From WHSM01 sp050701635 (GTDB lineage Bacteria > Actinomycetota > Actinomycetes > Mycobacteriales > Micromonosporaceae): a DNA stretch of 15,291 nt. The position numbers and the translations under genes are program-made. Below, piece after piece: positions 1-7,600 of this stretch. The notes beneath the pieces were generated by a model that was not told the origin of the DNA, did no database searches, and saw only the letters and a list, made by a program, of their open reading frames with translations. The stretch lies in the NCBI GenBank assembly GCA_050701635.1, contig JBOGDF010000103.1, forward strand, positions 1 to 15,291, read 5' to 3'. The first letter of the stretch is position 1; each line of letters starts with the position of its first letter.

Positions 1-99
1 CCGCCGCCCGGTGGCGAGTCGAGCCGCGCCGCGGCGGCCCTCGGCCCCACGCCGCCGCCCCGGGTTGAGCCGCACCCGCGGGCCGCGCGACAGCCTCAT
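1..99 (-). CDS. Arg-rich small protein in the his operon, partial (3' end off window)
   Basis: The frame opens with an ATG that overlaps the hisH stop codon in the 4-base form ATGA and stays open for 33 codons to the window edge. The visible peptide is very basic (begins MRLSRGPRVRLNPGRRRG), with about eleven arginines in 33 residues and no lysine. A GGAG lies about 7 nt before the ATG, inside the end of hisH, so it looks translated and coupled. I do not recognise a family. In actinobacterial his operons the isomerase hisA/priA usually follows hisH, but this N-terminus does not resemble a TIM-barrel start. It is therefore probably a small extra gene before hisA/priA. It could also be an unusual N-terminal extension of the next gene. 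High local GC leaves a chance that the open frame is fortuitous. Confidence 0.5.
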   Translation of the reverse strand, partial: MRLSRGPRVRLNPGRRRGAEGRRGAARLATGRR

Positions 100-746
100 C
101 GCAGGGCTCCGACCCAGTTGCCGAGCAGCGCCGCGCCGGTGTCACCGGACTTCTCGGGGTGGAACTGGGTGGCCCACAGCGGCCCCCGCTCCACCCCGGC
201 GACGAACTCCACCCCGTGCGTCGCCGTGGTGACCAGCGCGTCGCGCCGCAGCGCGTCGGTGGCGCGCGGGGCGTACGAGTGGACGAAGTAGAACCGGGCG
301 TCGTCCGGCAGCCCTGCGAACAGCCGCGATCCTGGCGCGACATCGACGGTGTTCCAGCCCATGTGCGGCACCCTCGGGCGCTCGGACGGAGGCCGGCCGG
401 GAGGCGCGGTCAGCCTGGTCACCTCGCCGTCGAGCAGGCCGAGCCCCTTGGTGACCACGCCGTGCTCGGCCCCGGTGGCGAACATCACCTGCATCCCGAC
501 GCAGATCCCGAGGATCGGCGCGCCGGCGGCATACCGGTCGGCGATCACGGGTCCGGCGCCGAGCGCGTCGATGCCGGCCATGCAGGCGGCGAACGCGCCC
601 ACCCCCGGCACCACCAGCCCGTCGGCACCGGCGGCGGCGCCCAGGTCCGAGGTCACCGTGACATCGGCGCCGACCCGGGCCAGCGCCCGCTCCACGGAGC
701 GCAGATTGCCGGAGCCGTAGTCCAGCACCACCACCCGCGGACTCAT
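96..746 (-). CDS. hisH: Imidazole glycerol phosphate synthase subunit HisH (glutamine amidotransferase)
   Basis: This is the glutaminase half of IGP synthase. It releases ammonia from glutamine for HisF, which makes IGP and AICAR in the fifth step of histidine synthesis. The 216-residue length is normal for the family. The N-terminus VVVLDYGSGNLRSVERAL, the nucleophile loop GICVGMQ (Cys82) and the catalytic pair in HPEKS (His196, Glu198) show an intact class I amidotransferase triad. The ATG at 746 is chosen because it overlaps the stop of the preceding small gene (ATGA) and has GGAAGGG about 8 nt upstream, within that gene. An in-frame extension upstream exists but would run through the small gene and hisB. 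Its partner hisF is not in the window and probably lies beyond the left edge. Confidence 0.97.
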   Translation of the reverse strand: MSPRVVVLDYGSGNLRSVERALARVGADVTVTSDLGAAAGADGLVVPGVGAFAACMAGIDALGAGPVIADRYAAGAPILGICVGMQVMFATGAEHGVVTKGLGLLDGEVTRLTAPPGRPPSERPRVPHMGWNTVDVAPGSRLFAGLPDDARFYFVHSYAPRATDALRRDALVTTATHGVEFVAGVERGPLWATQFHPEKSGDTGAALLGNWVGALR

Positions 747-919
747 CCGAAGAACCCTTCCGGCAGCAGCCACAACACCCCGCCGGCGAAAGCCACCACC
801 GCGAGCAGACTGACGACCCCGATCGCGGTGCCGCTGGCACCTTGCTGCCGCAGCGACCATGCGCCACCGCCCAGGATGCCCGCCAGCCCCAGCAACAGCA
901 CCGGCGCCAGAGCTCTCAC
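743..919 (-). CDS. Small two-helix membrane protein between hisB and hisH
   Basis: This 58-residue frame fills the space between hisB and hisH exactly. Its GTG overlaps the hisB stop (GTGA) and its own TGA overlaps the hisH start (ATGA). AAGGG lies about 7 nt before the GTG. The peptide has two hydrophobic stretches, about residues 3-21 (ALAPVLLLGLAGILGGGAW) and 32-52 (AIGVVSLLAVVAFAGGVLWL), joined by a short polar loop with SLRQQG. It ends LPEGFFG. It looks like a small inner-membrane hairpin protein. I know of no assigned function and no histidine enzyme of this kind. The perfect double overlap is the strongest argument that it is a real, co-translated gene. It is short enough to be missed by length-filtered gene calling. 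Confidence 0.82.
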   Translation of the reverse strand: MRALAPVLLLGLAGILGGGAWSLRQQGASGTAIGVVSLLAVVAFAGGVLWLLPEGFFG

Positions 920-1524
920 AGCACACCCTTGGTGCTCGGTACGCCGCTGCGCCCGTCCAGCGCCACCGCGTCCCGCAGCGCCCGGGCGAGCGCCTTGAAC
1001 TGCGCCTCCACCACGTGGTGCGCGTCCGGCTGCTGGCCGGGGTTGCTCCCCCGCAGCACCCGTACGTGCAGAGTCATCTTCGCGTGGTGGCCGAACGACT
1101 CGAGGATGTGCCGGGTCATGCTGGTGGCGTACACCGGCCCGATGTACGGGGCCAACCCGGCCGGCTCCTCGTGCACCACGTACGGCCGTCCGGACAGGTC
1201 GACCGCGGCCTGCACCAGCACCTCGTCCAGCGGCACCGCGGCGTCGCCGAAGCGGCGTACCCCCGTCTTGTCGCCGAGCGCGGTGGCGAACGCCTGGCCG
1301 AGCGCGATCGCGGTGTCCTCCATGGTGTGGTGCGCGTCGATGTGCAGGTCGCCGTCGGTGTGCACGGTGAGGTCGAAGCCGCCGTGCTTGGCGAGCTGAT
1401 GGAGCATGTGGTCGTAGAAGCCCACCCCGGTGGCGATGTCGCCGCGGCCGGAGCCGTCGAGATCGACCGAGACCTTGACGGTGGTCTCGCCGGTGGTGCG
1501 CTCGATCGCGCCGGTGCGACTCAT
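916..1524 (-). CDS. hisB: Imidazoleglycerol-phosphate dehydratase
   Basis: The enzyme dehydrates imidazole glycerol phosphate to imidazole acetol phosphate, the sixth step of histidine synthesis, using manganese. The product is 202 residues, the size of the monofunctional enzyme, without the N-terminal phosphatase domain found in enterobacterial HisB. The family's metal-binding histidine motifs are all visible: YDHMLHQLAKHGG, DAHHTMEDTAIALGQ and, near the C-terminus, HHVVEAQFKALARAL. The N-terminus MSRTGAIERTTGETTVKVSV is typical. The ATG at 1524 overlaps the hisC stop (ATGA) and is preceded by GGGAGGAG about 6 nt upstream; a start five codons earlier would lack that spacing. It is coupled upstream to hisC and downstream to the small membrane gene. 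Confidence 0.97.
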   Translation of the reverse strand: MSRTGAIERTTGETTVKVSVDLDGSGRGDIATGVGFYDHMLHQLAKHGGFDLTVHTDGDLHIDAHHTMEDTAIALGQAFATALGDKTGVRRFGDAAVPLDEVLVQAAVDLSGRPYVVHEEPAGLAPYIGPVYATSMTRHILESFGHHAKMTLHVRVLRGSNPGQQPDAHHVVEAQFKALARALRDAVALDGRSGVPSTKGVL

Positions 1525-2603
1525 CGGGTCTCCTCCCACACTGCCGCCATCGCCTCCAGAAACGCGCTGGTCTCCTCAGGGGTGCCGGCGGTGACCCGGA
1601 GCCAGCCGGCGAGGCCGACGTCGCGTACCAGCACGCCCCGGTCCAGCAGTCGCTGCCAGATCAGCTTCTGGTCGGGAAACGTACCGAAGAGAACGAAGTT
1701 GGCGTCGCTCGGGGCAACGTCCAGGCCCAGCGCGGTCAGCTCCGCCACGATCCGGTCCCGCTGCCGCTTGATCGCGTCGACCGTGGCCAGGGTGGCGTTG
1801 GCGTGTGCCAGCGCCGCCCGCGCCGCGGCCTGGGTGAGCGCCGAGAGGTGGTACGGCAGCCGTACCAGCTGCAGCGCCTCCACGATCGCCGGGTGCGCGG
1901 CGAGATAACCCAGCCGGGTCCCGGCGAACGCGAACGCCTTGCTCATGGTGCGGGTCACCACCAGCCGGGGGTACGCGTCCAGCAGCGCCAACGCGCTCGG
2001 GGTTCCGGGCCGGGCGAACTCCGCGTACGCCTCGTCCACCACCACGATCCCCGGCGCCGCCTGCAGCACGACGGAGACCAGAGTCGGGTCCAGGGCGGTG
2101 CCGGTGGGGTTGTTCGGGGAGCAGAGGAACACCACGTCGGGCCGGTGTTGGGCGATCTGTGCCAGCGCCTCGGTGCGGTCGATGCTGAAGTCGGGATTGC
2201 GCGCACCCTCGATCCACGCCGTGCCGGTGCCGAGCGCCAGCAGCGGGTGCATCGAGTAGCTCGGGGTGAAACCGAGCGCGCTGCGCCCGGGCCCGCCGAA
2301 GGCCTGCAACAGCTGCTGCTGCACCTCGTTGGAGCCGTTCGCCGCCCAGGTGTTCTGGCTGGTCAGCCCGTGCCCCAGGTACGCCGCCAGGTCTTCCCGC
2401 AGCGCCACGGCGTCCCGGTCCGGGTAGCGGTTGAGCTCCCGCAGCACCGCGTTGATCGCCTTCGAGACCGCCTCGACCACCGGCTCCGGCAGCGGGTACG
2501 AATTCTCGTTGGTGTTCAGCCGTACCGGTACGTCCAGCTGCGGCGCCCCGTACGGCGTCCGGCCGCGCAGCTCGTCGCGCAGTGGCAGGTCGCTGAGGTT
2601 CAC
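1521..2603 (-). CDS. hisC: Histidinol-phosphate aminotransferase
   Basis: This PLP-dependent class I/II aminotransferase converts imidazole acetol phosphate to histidinol phosphate with glutamate as donor. The 360-residue product shows the family signatures: LNTNENSYPLPEPV near the N-terminus, CSPNNPTGT, VVDEAYAEF, and the PLP lysine in VTRTMSKAFAFAGTRLGY (Lys222). The start is the GTG at 2603, whose GTGA overlaps the hisD stop, with GGGGA about 7 nt upstream. A longer in-frame version running 60 codons into hisD is rejected because its extra residues are low-complexity shadow sequence. In some actinobacteria HisC paralogues act on aromatic amino acids, but the position inside the his operon makes the histidine role secure. 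Confidence 0.97.
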   Translation of the reverse strand: MNLSDLPLRDELRGRTPYGAPQLDVPVRLNTNENSYPLPEPVVEAVSKAINAVLRELNRYPDRDAVALREDLAAYLGHGLTSQNTWAANGSNEVQQQLLQAFGGPGRSALGFTPSYSMHPLLALGTGTAWIEGARNPDFSIDRTEALAQIAQHRPDVVFLCSPNNPTGTALDPTLVSVVLQAAPGIVVVDEAYAEFARPGTPSALALLDAYPRLVVTRTMSKAFAFAGTRLGYLAAHPAIVEALQLVRLPYHLSALTQAAARAALAHANATLATVDAIKRQRDRIVAELTALGLDVAPSDANFVLFGTFPDQKLIWQRLLDRGVLVRDVGLAGWLRVTAGTPEETSAFLEAMAAVWEETR

Positions 2604-3919
2604 CGCTGTTCCCCACCGATCCGGCGAGCGGCGACGGCTTGGCCGTGGGCCGGGAGGTCTTCGGCGTTGGCGAGCGCGATCACCTGCGGCGCCACGTCGG
2701 CGAGCGCCGCCTCGGTGTACTCGATCAGGTGGATGCCGCGCAGGAAGGTCTGCACCGACAACCCACTCGAGTGCCGGGCACAACCCCCCGTCGGCAGCAC
2801 GTGGTTGGACCCGGCGCAGTAGTCCCCGAGCGACACCGGCGCGTACGGCCCGACGAAGATCGCGCCGGCGTTGCGTACCCGCTCGGCGACCGACCGGGCA
2901 TCGGCGGTCTGGATCTCCAGGTGTTCGGCGGCGTACGCGTCGACCACCGCGATGCCCTGGTCGAGGTCGCGTACCAGCACCGTGCCGGACTGCCGCCCGG
3001 TCAGCGCGGCGGTGATCCGTTCGGTGTGCTTGGTGGCGGCCACCTGCACCGCGAGCTCCGCGTCGACCGCGTCGGCGAGCGCCACCGACGAGGTGACGAG
3101 CACCGACGCGGCGAGCGGGTCGTGCTCGGCCTGGCTGATCAGGTCGGCGGCGACGTGCACCGGGTCGGCGCTCTCGTCGGCGAGGATCGCGATCTCGGTC
3201 GGGCCGGCCTCGGAGTCGATCCCGACCAGGCCGCGCAGCAGCCGCTTCGCCGCGGTCACCCAGATGTTGCCCGGCCCGGTGATCATGTCGACGGCGGGGC
3301 AGGTGTCTTCGGGCCCGTCGCCGACCACGCCGTAGCCGAACATCGCGATCGCCTGGGCGCCGCCGGCGGCGTACACCTCCTCGACGCCGAGCAGGGCACA
3401 GGCGGCGAGCACCAGCGGGTGCGGCAGCCCGGTCTCCTTCTGCGGCGGGCTGGACACCGCGATCCCGGTGACCCCGGCGAGCTGGGCCGGCACCACGTTC
3501 ATCACCACGCTGGACGGGTAGACGGCGAGGCCGCCGGGCACGTACAGCCCGACCCGGGACACCGGCACCCAGCGCTCGGTCACGGTCCCGCCGGGGACCA
3601 CCTGCGTCGTCACGTCGGTACGCCGCTGGTCGCCGTGCACTGTGCGGGCGCGTTCGATGGAGACCAGCAGCGCGTCGCGTACCGCCGGATCAAGGTTTTC
3701 GGCGGCCGCCGCCAGGGCGGGCGCCGGGACCCGCAGCGGACCGAGCTCCACGCCGTCGAAACGACGGGTGGCTTCGCGGACCGCGGCGGCGCCATGCTCG
3801 CGCACCGCGTCCAGCACCGGGCGGATCTTGCCGATCGCGGCGGTGACGTCGAGCTGGGCGCGGGGCAGCAGCCCGCGCGGGTCGGCGACGGAACCAGTCA
3901 GGTCGATGCGGTTGAGCAC
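2600..3919 (-). CDS. hisD: Histidinol dehydrogenase
   Basis: The enzyme makes histidine from histidinol by two successive NAD+-dependent oxidations and needs zinc. The product is 439 residues, normal length. Zinc ligands expected for the family are present: Gln263 and His266 in ISQAEHDP, Asp366 in LGDYCAGSNH and His425 in LPAHGQ. The catalytic Glu332-His333 pair sits in YAAEHLEI. The nucleotide-site region with GPGNIWVTAAKR and the segment EAGPTEIAI are also recognisable. The GTG at 3919 gives the normal N-terminus (VLNRIDLTG). No Shine-Dalgarno precedes it; instead TAGACT lies 6 nt upstream, suggesting a leaderless mRNA. It is the first gene of the coupled hisD-hisC-hisB-orf-hisH run and overlaps hisC by 4 nt. 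Confidence 0.98.
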   Translation of the reverse strand: MLNRIDLTGSVADPRGLLPRAQLDVTAAIGKIRPVLDAVREHGAAAVREATRRFDGVELGPLRVPAPALAAAAENLDPAVRDALLVSIERARTVHGDQRRTDVTTQVVPGGTVTERWVPVSRVGLYVPGGLAVYPSSVVMNVVPAQLAGVTGIAVSSPPQKETGLPHPLVLAACALLGVEEVYAAGGAQAIAMFGYGVVGDGPEDTCPAVDMITGPGNIWVTAAKRLLRGLVGIDSEAGPTEIAILADESADPVHVAADLISQAEHDPLAASVLVTSSVALADAVDAELAVQVAATKHTERITAALTGRQSGTVLVRDLDQGIAVVDAYAAEHLEIQTADARSVAERVRNAGAIFVGPYAPVSLGDYCAGSNHVLPTGGCARHSSGLSVQTFLRGIHLIEYTEAALADVAPQVIALANAEDLPAHGQAVAARRIGGEQR

Positions 3920-3925
3920 CCGTCG

Positions 3926-3931
3926 AGTCTA
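3926..3931 (-). promoter_or_regulatory. Putative -10 box of a leaderless hisD promoter
   Basis: On the minus strand TAGACT fits the actinobacterial TANNNT -10 pattern and ends 6 nt before the hisD GTG, the spacing expected when transcription starts at or next to the start codon. There is no Shine-Dalgarno before hisD, which agrees. I find no convincing -35 hexamer 17-18 bp further upstream. The spot is inside the 72-bp gap after the preceding membrane-protein gene. This is a pattern match only. Confidence 0.5.
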
Positions 3932-3991
3932 TGCGCGTCTCACGGTACGGACGCAGGCGTACCAGCACACGAGATGCACACCACGGCGGCG

Positions 3992-4603
3992 TCAGCCGGG
4001 CGGATTCGGCAGATGCCACGGCCCCTGCGCCGGCTGCCACTCCCCCGGCTGGGGCGGCCGCAGCTCCGGATAGCGGGACCACCCCGCCAGCAGGGTGTAC
4101 GTGAACGCCGCCACGAACCCCGGGATGCCCAGCACCCCGTACGCCGCCAGCCGCGCCGGCCGCCGGAAACTACGCCCGGGCGCCGCCTGCTCGATCAGCC
4201 GCTCGAACTCCGGCAGCCCGAGATGGCGGCCCACCTGCCACGCCACCACCGCACCGATCAGACAGCCGATCACGACCCCGGCCAGCAGGATCGGGCCGCG
4301 GTGCCGGCGTACCAGCACCCAGCCACCCAGCGCCGCCAGCAGCCCGGCCGCCGCGCCCAGCACCGCGAACCAGGCATCATCGGCGAAGTACGTCTCCGCG
4401 GTCGCGTTGGCGTGCACCGGCCCGTCGGCGGTCATCTGGATCTCCGCGCCGGGCGTGACGACCTGCCACAGCAACCCCCAGAGCACCCCCAGTACGGCCA
4501 GCACGACCATCGCCACGGTGGCCACCACCAGCTCGTCCGCCCAGCGGGGCCGCGGATCCGGCGCCGGTGCCGGCGGCAGCAGGTAGGGGTGGAGGTCGGT
4601 CAC
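3992..4603 (-). CDS. Four-helix membrane protein, probably DUF2567 family
   Basis: The 203-residue product has a Pro-rich cytoplasmic-looking N-terminus (TDLHPYLLPPAPAPDPRPRW) and four hydrophobic segments. These are near residues 26-49 (VVATVAMVVLAVLGVLWGLL), 75-95 (AVLGAAAGLLAALGGWVLV), 102-120 (ILLAGVVIGCLIGAVVAW) and 150-172 (LAAYGVLGIPGFVAAFTYTLL). A polar extracytoplasmic loop follows helix 1 and the tail is Pro-rich (PELRPPQPGEW). Length, topology and position beside hisD match the actinobacterial DUF2567 membrane family as I remember it; function is unknown. The start is the GTG at 4603 (VTDLHPYL), with an AGGA about 8 nt upstream. It lies 44 bp after dnaE and 72 bp before hisD, so it may be the last gene of the dnaE transcript. 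A much longer open frame through it, antiparallel in phase with dnaE, is spurious. Confidence 0.85.
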   Translation of the reverse strand: MTDLHPYLLPPAPAPDPRPRWADELVVATVAMVVLAVLGVLWGLLWQVVTPGAEIQMTADGPVHANATAETYFADDAWFAVLGAAAGLLAALGGWVLVRRHRGPILLAGVVIGCLIGAVVAWQVGRHLGLPEFERLIEQAAPGRSFRRPARLAAYGVLGIPGFVAAFTYTLLAGWSRYPELRPPQPGEWQPAQGPWHLPNPPG

Positions 4604-4647
4604 GGGCCAGATCCTGCCAGCTACCGAGCCGCCAGCGCCGTCTGGGC

Positions 4648-7600
4648 TCACCCGGCCACCGCTTGCGGACCCAGCAGCGCCTTGAGATCGGCCATCAACG
4701 CCGGGGACGAATCCACCCGTAGCGGCCCGAGCCGCAGCACCGTGGTGCGCTTGCCGTTGACCAGCTTGAGCTGCACCTCGGCGTTGCCCGGGTGGCTGTG
4801 CAGCACCTCCTTGAGCCGCTCTACCAGCGGCGGCACCACCCGCGCCGCGGGCAGCGAGAGCACCACCGGCCGGGCGTCCGGGTCGGCGGCCAGCTCCGGC
4901 AGCGACAGGTCGGCGGCGATCAACCGCGGCACGTCCTCGCGCCGGTCCACCCGCCCTTTGACGGCGACGATCGCGTCCTCGGCGATGTACGACCCGACCA
5001 GCTCGTACGTGTTCGGGAAGAACAGCACCTCGACGGCGCCTTCCAGATCCTCCAGGCTGGCCGAGGCCCAGCTCCGCCCCTGCTTGGTGACCCGGCGCGA
5101 CACCCCCGACAGGATCCCGGCGAGCGTGACCTGCGCCCCGTCGACCACCGACTCGTCGGACAGCTGCGAGACCGGCATGTCGGCGGCGGCGGCGAGCGCG
5201 TGCTCCACCCCGAGCAGCGGATGGTCGGAGACGTACAGCCCGAGCATCTCCCGTTCGAAGGTGAGCAGGTCGGTCTTCTCCCACTCGTCGGTGGGGATCG
5301 GTGCGGTGACGGTCAGCTCGGGGCCGGCGTCGGCCTCGCCGAACGCGCTGCCGAACAGGTCGTACTGGCCGATCGCCTCGTTGCGCTTGACGTCCATGAA
5401 GGACTCGACCGCGTCGGCGTGCACCGCCAGCAGCCCCTTGCGGGTGTGCCCCATCGAGTCGAACGCGCCAGCCTTGATCAGCGACTCCACGACCTTCTTG
5501 GTGCACGCCTGCGGCTCGATCTTGCGGAGGAAGTCGTAGAAGTTTTCGAACCGGCCTTTCTCGGTACGGCTGCGCTGGATCGACTCCACCACGCCCGAGC
5601 CGACGTTTCGTACCGCCGCCAGACCGAACCGGATGTCGTCGCCGACCGGGGTGAACTGACCAGCGGAGGAGTTGACGTCGGGGGGCAGCACCTTGATGTG
5701 CTTGCGGCGGCACTCGGCCAGGTAAACCGCCATCTTGTCCTTGTCGTCGCCGACGCTGGTCAGCAACGCGGCCATGTACTCCGCGGGGTAGTTCGCCTTC
5801 AGGTACGCGGTCCAGTAGCTGACCAGCCCGTACCCCGCGGTGTGCGCCTTGTTGAACGCGTAGTCGGAGAACGGGACCAGGATGTCCCAGAGCTTGGTGA
5901 TCGCCTCGTCGGAGTAGCCGTTGGCGCGCATGCCCGCGGCGAACGGCTCGAACTCCTTGTCGAGGATCTCTTTCTTCTTCTTGCCCATGGCGCGGCGCAG
6001 CAGGTCGGCTTTGCCGAGCGAATACCCGGCCACCTTCTGCGCGATCGCCATCACCTGTTCCTGGTAGACGATCAGGCCGTACGTGTCGTCCAGGATGTCG
6101 GCGAGCGGCTCGGCCAGCTCCTCGTGGATCGGAGTGACCTGCTGCCGGTCGTTCTTGCGGTCGGCGTAGTCGTTGTGCGCGTTGGCGCCCATCGGGCCGG
6201 GCCGGTAGAGCGCCAGCACCGCGGAGATGTCCTCGAAGTTGTCCGGTGCCATCGCGCGCAGCAGCGACCGCATCGGCCCGCCGTCGAGCTGGAACACCCC
6301 GAGCGTGTCGCCCCGGGACAGCAGCTCGTACGTCTTCGCGTCGTCCAGCGCGAGCGTCTCCAGCTGCAGCTGGCGATCCCGGTTCGCCTTGATACTGAGC
6401 AGGCAGTCGTCCATCACCGTGAGGTTGCGCAGCCCGAGGAAGTCCATCTTCAGCAGGCCGATGTTCTCGCTGGCGCCCATGTCCCACTGCGTGATGACCG
6501 CGCCGTCCTGGGGCCGCCGCAGGATCGGGACCACCTCGACCAGCGGTTCCTTGGACAGGATCACGCCCGCGGCGTGTACGCCCCACTGCCGCTTCAGCCC
6601 TTCCAGGCCGCGCGCGGTGTCGACCACCTTCGCGACGTCGGCCTCGGACTCGTACAGCTGGCGGAACTCGACGGCTTCGCCGTACCGCTTGTGGCCGGGG
6701 TCGAAGATGCCGCCGAGCGGGATGTCCTTGCCCATCACCGCGGGCGGCATCGCCTTGGTGATCCGGTCCCCCAGCGCGTACGGGTAGCCGAGCACCCGGG
6801 CGGCGTCCTTGATCGCCGCCTTCGCCTTGATGGTGCCGTACGTGATGATCTGCGCGACCCGCTCCTCGCCGTACCGCTCGGTGGCGTACCGGATCATCTC
6901 GCCGCGCCGGCGCTCGTCGAAGTCCAGGTCGATGTCGGGCATGCTCACCCGCTCGGGGTTCAGGAACCGCTCGAAGATCAGCCCGTGCTTCAAGGGGTCG
7001 AGCTCCGTGATGCCCAGCGCATAGGCAATGATCGCGCCGGCGGCGGAGCCACGGCCCGGGCCGACCCGGATCCCGACCGACTTGGCGTGGCGCACCAGGT
7101 CGGCGGTGACCAGGAAGTATCCCGGGTAGCCCATCTTGATGATCACGTCGAGCTCGTAGTCGGCCTGCTTGCGGTGCTCCTCGGAGACGCCGCCCGGGAA
7201 CCGCTGCTCCAGCCCCCGGTGCACCTCTTCCCGCAGCCAGCTCTCGGGGGTGTGCCCCTCCGGTACGGGGAACTCCGGCATCAGGTCCCGGGAGGCGAAG
7301 ACCTCCGAGTAGTCGCCCACCCGCTCGGCCACCAGCAGCGTGTTGTCGCACGCCTCGGGCAGCTCCCGCCAGGTGTGTCGCATCTCCTGGGCGGACTTGA
7401 GGTAGAAATCCTGGGCGCCGAACTTGAACCGGTTGGGGTCGGCGAGCGTGCTGCCGGACTGTACGCAGAGCAGCGCCTCGTGCGCGATGGCGTCGTCGGC
7501 GTACGTGTAGTGCAGGTCGTTGGTGGCCAGCCACGGCAGGTCGAGATCCTGCTTGAGCTTGGTGAGCCCTTCCCGGGCGGCCTGTTCGATGCCGATCCCG

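Noticed and set aside
2639..5539. 966-codon plus-strand open frame across hisD, the DUF2567-like gene and dnaE
   Set aside because: It crosses several well-supported minus-strand genes and their gaps and has no family resemblance. The open frame comes from GC bias.
3992..7534. 1180-codon minus-strand frame continuing from dnaE territory into the membrane protein
   Set aside because: Its upstream part is an out-of-phase, Arg/Gly-rich reading of dnaE. Only the last 203 codons after the GTG at 4603 form a sensible membrane protein.
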